Shown here: piece after piece, positions 25,101 through 35,200 of the stretch
How the letters are laid out: every line of letters starts with the position of its first letter
Numbering within the stretch: the first letter of the stretch is position 1
NCBI RefSeq assembly: GCF_000488255.1
Contig: NZ_KI530756.1
Location: 124,001 to 188,000 of the forward strand
DNA: 64,000 nt
From: Acinetobacter indicus CIP 110367
Lineage (GTDB): Bacteria > Pseudomonadota > Gammaproteobacteria > Pseudomonadales > Moraxellaceae
Reading direction: 5' to 3'
Position numbers and translations under genes: made by a program
The notes under the pieces: generated by a model
What the model was told of the DNA's origin: nothing
Databases searched by the model: none
What the model saw: only the letters and a program-made list of their open reading frames with translations

Positions 25101-26151
25101 CTCTTATTCGCAAATCTGCTCTATCTTTCGGACTGCTTGCGGTGATTGCACCGCAGCTCGAACAGGTTTGGGTTGTGAATCTCTCGTTGACTTCCTCAAA
25201 CATGACCCCTGCGTTCTCGCATTTATACTTGAGCATGGTTTTGAGCGCTGAAAATCCTGTATCTAAAACAGATTTCGCCATTTTAGTTTTTACAAGTTTG
25301 TTCGCACTTAGATCACCAACGACAATCAGTGCATTGTCTTTCACCAGCTGGGTGCTAGCCTTGTGCAAATGGTCTTTACGACAGTTTGCAATCTTGGCGT
25401 GTAATGCACGGACACGCTTTTTATTTCTCGCTCTCTGAGCAATACCGAGCTTTTGCTCGTATTTTCGATAGAACTTGGGATTACTGATGACTGTGCCATC
25501 GGAACAGGTAGCAATATCTTTTAAGCCTAGATCAATACCCACGGCTTTTGTGGCGGTAGGTTTGTCTTGTTTGGGTGAATCAACTACTAAGCAGACATAC
25601 CAACGTCCACGACTATCCTCTACAAATGAGCCTGTTTGAATGCTGTATTTCGATAGTCCGTAACTATCCCATAGCTTGAATTGATGCTTGCCATACTGAA
25701 CGTATCCATCGGCGTATTTAATAGCGACCTTTTTAAAGGGTATCCAACCTAGTGATCTTCTTGCTGATTTCTTATTACTGACACGCCATGTCAATTTTGA
25801 TTTTTTGAACTGTTTTCTGCGAGTGACCAATTCTTCTGTTACAGCCTGAATGGTTTGGCTATGAAGATTACATTCCTTTGATGCGCCTTTCGTGTATTTA
25901 GCAATATCGTATGCTGAAAAGAATTGTTGTTTGCGCTGTAGGTGTTTGAAACACAAATCATTGACATAGTTCCAGACAAAATTAACTTCAGATGCCAATT
26001 GGTCTAGCACCTTACAATGTTTGTCTTTTATACGTAATTTAAGTGTTTTCATGGGCTTATATTAGCTCATATTAGGCTTGAAATATTGTTTTTTAGCAAT
26101 TAAACGACATTTCATGTCGTGTCGCTTATATCTCTGACCTGAAAGACAGAG
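24975..26151 (-). mobile_element. Orphan TnpB element of the IS200/IS605 superfamily
   Basis: A tnpB gene without tnpA is bordered by subterminal hairpins. The left-end hairpin at 26132-26151 has arms CTCTG/CAGAG, and the right-end hairpin near 24983-25008 has arms CACCC/GGGTG; both loops carry CTTTCAGGT on the minus strand. The right end probably stops at the TCAAG at 24975-24980, similar to the TCAA right cleavage site known from IS608. Borders are approximate. It lies between rpsO and the recBCD cluster. Confidence 0.75.
24985..26052 (-). CDS. tnpB: TnpB RNA-guided nuclease with rearranged RuvC site
   Basis: 355-residue TnpB (IS605 OrfB). Known homologues are RNA-guided DNA nucleases that use an RNA from the 3' end of their own gene. 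RuvC-I Asp174 lies in AVGIDLGLKD and RuvC-III Asp330 in NQRDLNSAKN. The usual RuvC-II Glu is Gly246 (VVGDLSANK), while Glu290 in VNERFTTQTC lies 44 residues downstream, as in the rearranged active site reported for Fanzor proteins and a subset of TnpBs. A zinc ribbon CSSC...CEC is present, its second knuckle being CxC rather than CxxC. The N-terminus MKTLKLRIKDKHCKVLDQLA is typical. The frame is intact. Whether it is active is unknown. Confidence 0.92.
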   Translation of the reverse strand: MKTLKLRIKDKHCKVLDQLASEVNFVWNYVNDLCFKHLQRKQQFFSAYDIAKYTKGASKECNLHSQTIQAVTEELVTRRKQFKKSKLTWRVSNKKSARRSLGWIPFKKVAIKYADGYVQYGKHQFKLWDSYGLSKYSIQTGSFVEDSRGRWYVCLVVDSPKQDKPTATKAVGIDLGLKDIATCSDGTVISNPKFYRKYEQKLGIAQRARNKKRVRALHAKIANCRKDHLHKASTQLVKDNALIVVGDLSANKLVKTKMAKSVLDTGFSALKTMLKYKCENAGVMFEEVNERFTTQTCSSCGAITASSPKDRADLRIRVWECECGSVNQRDLNSAKNILALGHKRLAVGITLLSGG

Positions 26152-26224
26152 GTTTACGCTCCATTTGATAAAACACCGAGTAGAAGTCCAAGATGATCAA
26201 ACGCAAATAAGCCAAGATGGAATA

Positions 26225-26284
26225 AAAATAGCCCGAGAATAAATTCCCGGGCTATTTTTTGCGCTGTAGTTTCTTCTTTTTTCG
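26225..26284 (-). terminator. Hairpin unit 1 downstream of recD
   Basis: ATAGCCCG...CGGGCTAT stem with runs of A and T on the two sides, a strong bidirectional terminator. On the minus strand it is preceded by GAAAAAAGAAGAAACTACAG, closely similar to the sequence before unit 2. Confidence 0.8.
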
Positions 26285-26486
26285 TTGTTCTAATTTTATT
26301 TATTGTGATGTATAGCGAGGCTTTGGCCTTCTTCTAATCAACATTCCCTGTTTTAATTGGCTTTCCTTATGTGATAGATTTTGCCACAAGCCCTTGGGGA
26401 AAGAAGCAGATAATTACCTCTCTCCTTGTACGTTTTCGCTTACGTCGATGAATGACGCTTCATTTTTTTGATTTTGAACTGCCAAT

Positions 26487-26551
26487 AAAAAAGCCCTGTA
26501 GTCTCTCCCAAAACTACAAGGCTTAGCGGCTGTAAGTTTCCTCTTTTTTTC
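26487..26551 (-). terminator. Hairpin unit 2 downstream of recD
   Basis: AAGCCTTGTAGT pairs with ACTACAGGGCTT (one mismatch) and is followed by TTTTTT on the minus strand. It is preceded by GAAAAAAAGAGGAAACTTACA, nearly matching unit 1. It is likely the terminator of recD, or of a small RNA. Confidence 0.75.
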
Positions 26552-26737
26552 ACCTACTTCAATGTAAGCTCGCTGTCTCTCGACTTTCTTATTCTGGTTT
26601 TGCGATTTTCCTCAACTTTCCGTGTTGAGCTTTTGTGTGAAGTCATCTTCTCAAAAACTCAGGCAAAGCTCTATGCGCAAATTTCTCGAATCGTTGTAAG
26701 CATTTTCTTACAACGGCCGGGTTTATTTATGCCAACT

Positions 26738-28537
26738 TTATAATGACAAATGTTCATTTACTTTTTCTAACACACCACTGTTACGGCTGGTTTTCACGGT
26801 TAAGGCCTGTACCAGCGCCTGCCGGTCGGCCAGTAAACTCACCACCGATTTGGCCCGGGTAATGGCGGTATAGATCAGTTCCTTGCTCAGCAGATTCTGC
26901 GCGGCCTGATCCAGCACCACCGCCACATGCTGAAACTCCGAACCTTGAGATTTATGAATGGTCAGAGCAAATGCGGTTTCAATATTTTTTGGCAAGCGTG
27001 TGGCTGGCACCCATTTATCCAGACTCGGGAAATACACTTCAAACTGCCGGTTGCCCTCACGCAGACGTTGCAGACACAGGCCAATATCACCGTTGGACAG
27101 GCCGAGCTGATAGTCGTTATAGGTCATCATTACCGGCCGGCCGACATACCAGTCGCCCTGCTTGGCCACGTCCAGAACCAGTTGCTGTAACAAACGCTGC
27201 TCAATCTGCATGTTCAGCTGTTGCAAGCCCAAGCCACCATGCCGAATTGCAGTCAGAATCCGATACTGGTCAAAGGCTTTCACCACCTGCGCCACCACCG
27301 CGTCCGGATCATCGGCCTGTAAATACTGTTTTAGGCTGTGCACATAGCCCTGATAGCCCAGCATCAGTTTGTCATAATAGCCCTGCCCGGCTATGGGATC
27401 CGGGGCTTCATCGGGTAAATATTCCAGTTGCAGTACATCGACCATGTCCTGCGTTAAAGTTACGGCCTGTAATTCGCCCGGCTGCACCAGCTGTGCGGCA
27501 AACTGCTGCAAGATTTGCGCGGCCGGCTGTTCAGCCGTTTGCTGCTGAATAAAGCGGGCCATTTCACCAATTAAGGCACCGGCTTTAAAACGGCGACTGG
27601 TGACCAGATGCACATGATTATCTGCCAGTGCCGGCACCTGCTGTAAATCGGCCAGTACCGAACCAACATCGACCGACGCCAGCTGCTGCGCATCTCCCAG
27701 TAAAATCACCCGGGTCTGTTCAGCAATGGCATTGAACAGCATACTGGCCAGATTCAGGTCCAGCATGGAAGCTTCATCAATCACAATCAGGTCATAAGGC
27801 AACGGCTGCCGGGCATGAAAACGTGGCTGCTGCCGGTTGCCAAGGCCCAAAAGCCGGTGGATGGTAATCGGGGTCAGGCGTTTGAGATCGTCACTGACCA
27901 GATTGGCAATTTTCGGATCATCAAAGGAATTCTGTAGCGCTTCTTTCATACGCTGCGCGGCTTTTCCGGTCGGGGCCGCCATGGCAATCCGGATCTCCGG
28001 CAAGGCTTGGTTCAGCACGGCAATAATCCGCGCCAAAGTATAGGTTTTACCGGTGCCCGGGCCACCCGTAATCAGGTTAAAGGCGGTAGTCGCGGTCATT
28101 TTTAAGGCCTGCTGCTGGTGCTGGTCTTCCAGTAAATGCAGATAGTCCGACACATCTACCGCCGTAACAACTTGCTGTTTTAAGCGTGCCACCTGCTGTG
28201 CCAGCGCCGACTCCAGCGCCCAATATCGGTACAGGTATAAATGCTGCTGGTCATAAATAAACGGCGCCACCGAACCCGGTTCAGAACCGGAGCCGACCAG
28301 ATTGGCCAACGCTGCCACCTGTTCGGCAGAGGCGGCTATACAGCTGTCACCATTGAGAGTGGCTTCCAGCAACTGTGCGATGATTTTAGCGGAATCTTCT
28401 CGCTTTTCCGCCTGAAAAAAAGGCGCCTGTAAAAGATAGTTACTCCAAAGCGCAAACCATGCCGGGCTTTGTGTTTCAGGCGTTGCTGTTAAAACTGTCC
28501 GCTGGTTGTCCACACCATTATCCTCAAAGTTATCCAC
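26738..28537 (-). CDS. recD: Exonuclease V alpha subunit RecD
   Basis: 5'-3' SF1 helicase subunit of RecBCD, which processes double-strand breaks. The N-terminal scaffold (1-120) is followed by Walker A TGGPGTGKTYTLARI (about residue 160), Walker B VIDEASMLDL (about 255), GDAQQLASVDVGSVL (about 285) and the C-terminal motif VI region FALTIHKSQGSEF...IYTAITRAK. 599 residues compares with 608 in E. coli. It starts 38 bases after the recB stop, the last gene of the recC-recB-recD run. Confidence 0.96.
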   Translation of the reverse strand: MDNFEDNGVDNQRTVLTATPETQSPAWFALWSNYLLQAPFFQAEKREDSAKIIAQLLEATLNGDSCIAASAEQVAALANLVGSGSEPGSVAPFIYDQQHLYLYRYWALESALAQQVARLKQQVVTAVDVSDYLHLLEDQHQQQALKMTATTAFNLITGGPGTGKTYTLARIIAVLNQALPEIRIAMAAPTGKAAQRMKEALQNSFDDPKIANLVSDDLKRLTPITIHRLLGLGNRQQPRFHARQPLPYDLIVIDEASMLDLNLASMLFNAIAEQTRVILLGDAQQLASVDVGSVLADLQQVPALADNHVHLVTSRRFKAGALIGEMARFIQQQTAEQPAAQILQQFAAQLVQPGELQAVTLTQDMVDVLQLEYLPDEAPDPIAGQGYYDKLMLGYQGYVHSLKQYLQADDPDAVVAQVVKAFDQYRILTAIRHGGLGLQQLNMQIEQRLLQQLVLDVAKQGDWYVGRPVMMTYNDYQLGLSNGDIGLCLQRLREGNRQFEVYFPSLDKWVPATRLPKNIETAFALTIHKSQGSEFQHVAVVLDQAAQNLLSKELIYTAITRAKSVVSLLADRQALVQALTVKTSRNSGVLEKVNEHLSL

Positions 28538-28575
28538 ATGCTAAATCATTCTTTCTTTAAATTTTATTAAATGAT

Positions 28576-31500
28576 TTAGGCAATTTTCCCCAGTTGATCG
28601 ACAGTTGGATTCCCCAACAGTGCATCCAGTCGCAAAATAAACTCGACCGGCGGTTTCCAATGGTACACGCCCTGCCCGGCCTGACCGTTCATGCCACGCA
28701 AATACAAATAGCTGGCTCCACCTAAATGTTGATAAATATCGTAACTTTCCAGATGGACTTTCAGGTAGCGATGCAGGGCCACCAGATACAGACCGGCCTG
28801 CAGCCAGTAACTGGACTGTGACATGCTGGCCTGCACCGAGGCCGCCTGATAATGCGACTGATCGGCGCCTAAAAAGTTACTTTTATAATCGGCAATATGG
28901 TAACGGTGGCCATCAAAATACACCAGGTCAATCGAACCGGTTAAATAGCGCGCCGAATTGGCATCATGAAAATCCAGCATCTGAATGCCATATTCATCAA
29001 ACAGCTGATGAATCCGCTTGATCGCCAAGACCTGATCGGACAAGGACAGATAAAACGGAAATTCTGCCAGATGCTGCTCGGGTGCCAGCTGTTTTAACTG
29101 AAAGCCCGGATGCAGCGGTGTACTCAGCACATCCAGCAGCCATGCCGACAGCCAGCTCAGCAAGATTTCCTCCGTATGTTCCGGATATTCCTGACTAAAC
29201 TTGTCCTGCAGCTCCTGCCACAAAGAAGGATAATCATTTTTAAAACGGCGCTGGATTTCCAGCGGCCAGTCCTGCTGATCCTGAAAATCAATGTGTTCAA
29301 AAATCTCATGCAGGAAATTACCGGCCAGCGTACCCATCGGGAACTGGCGTTTAATCCAGGCAATCGGCTGATTCAGGATGTCGACATCAGCCACCGCTAC
29401 TGGCTGATGCAGTTCATCAGAGGCACTGCTGTGCTGCTCAATATGAGCCGCCAGCGCATCAATCGCCTGTTTACGGCTTAAATGCTGGGCCAGAGCACTG
29501 AAACTGGTTTTACTGCGCGGATAGAAACGCTGCTGCGGGAAAGTCTTTGCCGTTAATGGTAGCGTCTGCTCATGCTGCTGCAGCTTCAGCTTTGGCGGCT
29601 TTTCAGTCAGCAATGCTTCATCGCCACAATGCGGATGCTGGAAAACGTCACTGCCCTGACCGCGCCAGAAAGCCAGACCGGAACAGGATTTGCCGCTCTG
29701 ATCCTGCAAAATGGCATAGACCCGATGGCTGGCCCGGGTCAGCGCCACATACCACAGACGGCGTTGCTCAGCTTCGGCCCGAAGCTGATGCTGCTGTTGA
29801 TCCTCTGCACTGAGCAAGGCTGCTGCATTTACCGCAATCAGACGCTGCTGCTCGGTTTGACCGGTCAGCGGATTGACCGCCTGAATGGTCGAGAAATTCA
29901 GGGTTTTGTTGACCTCGCGAAAGTCCTTATCAGCCCCCAGCAAAAACACCACTTTAAATTCCAGCCCTTTGGACTGGTGGATGGTCATCAACTGTACCCC
30001 GGCGGCATTGGACAGTTTTCGCTCCAGTTCCCACTCGCGTTCACTTGGCGCCTGCAACTGTTTTAAATACCACTGATACAGGGTTTGTGCGCCCTGATAA
30101 TGTTCGCTGTGCTGGCTAAGCAGTTCGCTTAAATGGCGAAGATTGACCACCACCCGTTCATTGTCACGGCTGTGATGGGCGACCAGATTCTCCCAGACCT
30201 GAAACAGGTTCAGGGCATATTGCCAGGCACTTAAAAAGCCTTTTTCAAACCAGATGCTGCGGATGCAGTCAAAATCATCCATAAACTGGCTCAGGCCGGC
30301 CGGATGGGCTTCCAGTTCCAGTAAGCGCTGTAAATTAAAATTCAGCAGGCGGCTTAACAAGGCCCGTTTGACTTTGGCTTCATCATAAGGATGCATAATT
30401 GCGGTCAGCACCGCCCCCACATCTTTGGCGATCTGGCTGTCAAACACACTGCGTTTGGATGGACGGTTCACCCGAATCCCGAGCCGCTCCAGCTCGTACT
30501 GCACCTTGTCCAGCCCGTCATGGTTTTTGGACAGCACCGCAATATCATCTTCAATTAGCGGGCTGCGCTCCTGACCATTGTGCAGATAGATTTGCTGCTG
30601 CGCCGCCTGATTTAAAAGCTCCCGGATTTTCCAGGCCACCTGCAATGCTTCATTATTTTTGTCTTCTAGCATTAACCAGCGCAAGGGCTGCCGGTTCTCC
30701 CCTTGCCCGTCAATTAAGGCCGGATGGGGGCGAGGTCCGGCTTCTACCAGGCTATATTGCACCTCTTCACCAAAATCTATTTGGCGCTGGAACAAGGCGT
30801 CCACCACTTCCACCAGAGCCGGAATAGAACGATGATTGTATTTCAGGCTATACAGGCGCCCCTGTTTGGCCTGCACATCGGCCCGGGCCTTGTTATAGGT
30901 CAGCATATCACCGCCGCGGAAACCGTAAATGGCCTGTTTTGGATCACCCACCATAATCATGCAGCCCTGCTGATAATAGCGGGCATGACGCCAGATACTG
31001 GCCAGCATACTGTCCTGATCCTGGTTTGTATCCTGAAATTCATCGACCAGAATCAACGGATATTTACTGTGCACAAACTGGGCAAAACGCAGTCCCTGCT
31101 CGCCCTGCAAGGCTTCCGACAGGCTGCGGATCTGCTGGGCAAAGGTGGTTTCACCTTTTTGCTGCAACACCTGTGGCAGGCGTTTTTTCACTTCGCGGCT
31201 TAAATAGTATTTGAGATAGGCATCCAGCAGCTCTAAATCCAGTTGCAGCTGCTGCAACTGCTGGCAGAAGGCTTTTAGCCGTTGAATCACCGCATGCTGT
31301 TCAAATTGCGTCAGCACCTCGTCCGGGCATTTGTTCAGCACTTTTTTGGTGGATAAATCGGTACACAGCTTTAAGGTTTTTTCAAAATGTGGTGCAAACA
31401 AGGCATAGCCGCGTTGCTGGGACAACGCCTTTAGTAATGCCGGCAAAGCCTCGCATAAGGTGTGTTGCATCAGCTGATTGGTGCGCCACTTTTTCCCGAC

Positions 31501-32295
31501 CAGTGCAGCGTACTGGCCCTGCGCCAGATAATAGTCGCTCAGGCTGTCGACATCGGCCAGATCCAGCTGTAACAGCTCATCAATGGCTGCTTCAAACTGG
31601 TTTAAATCCAGTTCTGGCGCCGGTACTTCACGAAACTGGGCCGAAGCAAAGTTCAGGGTATTTTCAACAATACCCACATAGGCATCGACATGCTTGAGTT
31701 TCTGCTGCAACAGCAGATAATTCACCACCTGCTGTGGCTGGGCCTGCAGCCATTGCCGCAGCACATCATGAATCAGCTGATGCACATAACTTTTGGCATC
31801 ATCGGTAATATCGGCGCGTTCAATCTTGCCACATTCAAAACTGAATTCTCGCAATAGCTTCTGGCTAAAACTGTCTAAGGTACCCACAAACAGTTCATCC
31901 AGCTGGTCAATCACCAGCTTGAGCCGATCACGGGCAAAGTCCGGTTTGGCAGCATAATCCGCCAGCACTTTTTGTAACAGCGGATCAGATTCAGTCTGGG
32001 CCTTGGCTTGCAGTTCAGCTTCGGTATAAGACTGGCACTGTTCAAAATAACGCAGGGTTTCAACCAGACGTGCGCGAATCCGGCTTTTCAGCTCGGCCGC
32101 GGCAGCGCGGGTAAAGGTGGTCGCCACCACCTGATGGGGTAAATAGGCTTCCAGAAAAATCCGTACAATCAGGCTGGATAAGGTATAGGTCTTGCCGGTG
32201 CCAGCCGAGGCTTCAATCCAGTGCAGCCCCTTGAACTGCATGTCAGTAATGGGCTGGAAAGATAGCGGCGAAGAATGTGGAGTAGCGGCCATCAT
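28576..32295 (-). CDS. recB: Exonuclease V beta subunit RecB
   Basis: SF1A 3'-5' helicase and the only nuclease subunit of RecBCD. Walker A is EASAGTGKTYTLSSL (about residue 32), Walker B LILVDEFQDTNQD (about 415), then GDPKQAIYGFRGGD. Motif V/VI appear as MTIHQSKGLEF and LWYVALTRASHR. The C-terminal nuclease domain shows the catalytic DYKSN motif in YHIADYKSNFLG and an upstream GSIDLVYFDG. 1239 residues (E. coli 1180). Its ATG at 32295 directly follows the recC stop. Confidence 0.97.
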   Translation of the reverse strand: MMAATPHSSPLSFQPITDMQFKGLHWIEASAGTGKTYTLSSLIVRIFLEAYLPHQVVATTFTRAAAAELKSRIRARLVETLRYFEQCQSYTEAELQAKAQTESDPLLQKVLADYAAKPDFARDRLKLVIDQLDELFVGTLDSFSQKLLREFSFECGKIERADITDDAKSYVHQLIHDVLRQWLQAQPQQVVNYLLLQQKLKHVDAYVGIVENTLNFASAQFREVPAPELDLNQFEAAIDELLQLDLADVDSLSDYYLAQGQYAALVGKKWRTNQLMQHTLCEALPALLKALSQQRGYALFAPHFEKTLKLCTDLSTKKVLNKCPDEVLTQFEQHAVIQRLKAFCQQLQQLQLDLELLDAYLKYYLSREVKKRLPQVLQQKGETTFAQQIRSLSEALQGEQGLRFAQFVHSKYPLILVDEFQDTNQDQDSMLASIWRHARYYQQGCMIMVGDPKQAIYGFRGGDMLTYNKARADVQAKQGRLYSLKYNHRSIPALVEVVDALFQRQIDFGEEVQYSLVEAGPRPHPALIDGQGENRQPLRWLMLEDKNNEALQVAWKIRELLNQAAQQQIYLHNGQERSPLIEDDIAVLSKNHDGLDKVQYELERLGIRVNRPSKRSVFDSQIAKDVGAVLTAIMHPYDEAKVKRALLSRLLNFNLQRLLELEAHPAGLSQFMDDFDCIRSIWFEKGFLSAWQYALNLFQVWENLVAHHSRDNERVVVNLRHLSELLSQHSEHYQGAQTLYQWYLKQLQAPSEREWELERKLSNAAGVQLMTIHQSKGLEFKVVFLLGADKDFREVNKTLNFSTIQAVNPLTGQTEQQRLIAVNAAALLSAEDQQQHQLRAEAEQRRLWYVALTRASHRVYAILQDQSGKSCSGLAFWRGQGSDVFQHPHCGDEALLTEKPPKLKLQQHEQTLPLTAKTFPQQRFYPRSKTSFSALAQHLSRKQAIDALAAHIEQHSSASDELHQPVAVADVDILNQPIAWIKRQFPMGTLAGNFLHEIFEHIDFQDQQDWPLEIQRRFKNDYPSLWQELQDKFSQEYPEHTEEILLSWLSAWLLDVLSTPLHPGFQLKQLAPEQHLAEFPFYLSLSDQVLAIKRIHQLFDEYGIQMLDFHDANSARYLTGSIDLVYFDGHRYHIADYKSNFLGADQSHYQAASVQASMSQSSYWLQAGLYLVALHRYLKVHLESYDIYQHLGGASYLYLRGMNGQAGQGVYHWKPPVEFILRLDALLGNPTVDQLGKIA

Positions 32296-35200
32296 TTACT
32301 CCTCAAGCGTCTGCTGATGCCAGAAAATCGGCTGGTATAAATCATAGGAAAACTGTTCACAGGCATGCGCCAATAATAAACTGGCATCCTGCTCCTGCAA
32401 AATAAACTGCCAGTCACGATGATGCTTGCAGGCTTCGTTGTCGGCCACCGAAAAGGCACTAAACTGGCCCGAATCATTCCAGTCCTTATACAGCCCCTCC
32501 AGATCTTTCAGCTGCATACGCTGTTCAGCATCGGGTTCCCATTCATGCTGCTTGCCTTTTTCTGCCACTTTCAGCAGCAAGGCCGATGGCAGCACCAAAG
32601 GCTGGCGCTGGCCATAGTCCCAGGCCTTAAACCAGTGTTCTAGCCACTGTCTGGCTTGATTGGAACTGACCCCTTCACAGCAGACGGTGTCATCACTAAA
32701 TACCACAATCCGCTGATGCTGCTGGCCGCCATCACCCAGATTCAGATAGGCCAGCCAGAGCAGATATTCCAGCCAGAGTGCGGTACGGCGTTTGGCACGC
32801 GCACTGGACGCTTCCAGACTGACCCAGCGCTCGCCCCCCTGTTTTGGCAGGGTCAGGCGGATGTGCAAGTCAGGACGCACTTTCCAGACCTGTCGGGTGA
32901 CAGTCGTTTCACTCGGTGCATAGTGTTGCAAGCGGGCCTGTAGCTGCTGCTGTTCGACCAGGCTCATGGTCCAGCTGCCTTCACGAATCTTGCCAATTGG
33001 CAGACGGTCTTGTAACAGTGCCGGATCAGGCGTGTTGTGCTGCTGTTTCAGAAAATCGCGGATGGTATAACGGCCCAAACCATCCAGCAATAACGGCTCA
33101 GCCTGATCGCTGCGCTGTTCCGGACGTAGGTTTTCCACCCCGACACTTTTTAAATACAGCCGCGCCGGGAAAATCATGTCCTGAATCCATTGCTGGCTGT
33201 CCAGCACCTGCAAATCCTGAGTCAATAAAGGATAAGGCTGATTGGCCCAGTGACTGCGCTGCCCACCCGGCTGACGGATCTGCTGTGCCACTGCATACCA
33301 CTGGTCCTGAAAGCGGATGATCTCGCTGGATTCAAACCCGAGCGGATCAAACGGCTGTAAACGGTGCACATAGTACAGCTGACGTAACTGCTCCGGCACC
33401 TCAATCCCGTCAATATTCACGGTCTGGTTCAGTGCGGACTCGGGCTGCGGCGCGGCAACAATCAGCGCCAGATGCTGAATCAGCTCCTGCAAGATACTGG
33501 ATGGATCACGCACCTGCCCGTCATTGACATCAAAGCCGTTATAAAACAGCCAGACCTTGTCCTGCGCCAATAGCAGTGCATCCAAAAATGCACCCTGATC
33601 ATCTTCCAGACGCGAGCGGTCACCCAGTTGCGGTTTCAGCAACTGCATTAAATCGAATGGCAGCTGCACATTACGATTCGGGAATTTGCCACTGTCCAGA
33701 TTCAGCATCACCACCAGTTTATACGGCAGTGGACGCAGCTGGCCCAGCTGGCAAAAGGTAATCTGGCCGCTTGGTTCAGCCTGTTCCAGTTGCGCCGCCA
33801 GCTGTGCTTCAATTTCTTCCAATATATACGGCAAAGGCAGACTTAAGGCCGCCATTGCATGCCGGTCCTGCTCATCATAATAGCTGGCCAAAGTCAGCAT
33901 ACGGTATTGCTTTTTAATGATCTTATAAACCGTTTCCAGCGCGGTGACACCGGCTGCGCTAAACTCGTCAATGTCTTGCATCAGACGTTTTAGCCACTGT
34001 TCGGCCCGCGTGTTCTCGCCGCGTTCATGCGCAATCATCCAGTGCCGGCGCTCGGCCAGGTCCTGATAAATCTGGATCAGTTTGGCAATCAGTTCAAAAT
34101 CGGCTGGCATTACCTCGGCAAAACATAGGGTGTCCTGAAACAGGGTATGTTCCGGAATGGCCAGCCCCAGCGCCAGACGATCCAGCGCAAATTTAAAACT
34201 GAAGCGATAATCCTGATCATCGGCACTCAGGCTGCGCTGCAAATGCTCGGCATCAAAACCGCGTTTAAAACCGGCGGCACTAAGCAGCTCCAGCAAACGC
34301 TCCAGCTGGGTAATGTCCAGCTCATAACGCTGCAAACTGGCCGCTAGTCCCAGCCAGTCAGCAAATTCATCCAGACTAAAGCGGCCCTGTAACAGACGAA
34401 TCCGGCCGGCCACGGCGCGCCAGGCATTGCTGACATCCAGCTGGCTGACCCCGGCAATCTGAATTGGCAAATATACGCTGTGCTGGGCCAGCCGGCTGCT
34501 GTCATGTGAGGGATTGCCCAGATCACGCGCACTCGGTGGCGGCGCAAAGACACTGCGGATTAAAGGTTCGATCTCTTTTAAATTCGGACTCAAAACCAGA
34601 ATATCGCTTGGCCGGCGCGGCTGCTCTTTCGTGCCTTGCGACAGCCAGTGCAGCAGCTGGTCTTTTAACACTTCCAGCTGACGCAGACTGGAATGGCAGA
34701 CATGAATCTGGATGGAATCATCATGCTGCTCTAAAGCATATTGATGCGCGGCCGGTTCATTTAAATACAGGATATCGGCCTGCAGCTTGCCCAATAAGCT
34801 GGGCTGATAGTCATCAATAAACAGATCGGCCCAGACGCCTTCTTCACCGGAAGATAAGGCAGAGAGTAAGGAGAAATGATCGCGTGCCTGCTTGCCCAGA
34901 CGGGTCAGCAAGGGATGACGCGACTCGCGGTTCTGGGCATTAAAATGCAGGGTAAACTGTTCGAAAAACTGGGCAATCTCGGCATCATTGGCCTGTGGAT
35001 GCTGCGCCAGAAAACGCTGTTTCACCCGCGCATCATAACGTGCCTTCCAGTTCGGATCGACACTGTCGGCCCAGTATTCCTGTGAAGGGTTATAATGCAG
35101 GATAAAAATTTCAATGTACTGACCTAAACGGCGCAGGAACTGTAACTGCTGCGGCGGCAAGTCCAGCAAGGTAAATACCACCAGCTGTTTCGGTAATTTG

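Larger units (their letters stand above)
26160..26737. other. 578-base gap between TnpB element and recD
   Basis: No protein-coding frame is supported. It holds two similar hairpin-plus-tail units (26225-26284 and 26487-26551), listed separately, and an AT-rich spacer. These lie downstream of recD on its strand. Confidence 0.5.

Noticed and set aside
26971..27552. 193-codon plus-strand frame opposite recD
   Set aside because: Antisense shadow of recD, rich in Arg, Pro and Ser from G+C-rich third positions.
29572..30066. 164-codon plus-strand frame opposite recB
   Set aside because: Antisense shadow of recB without a start signal or recognisable motifs.
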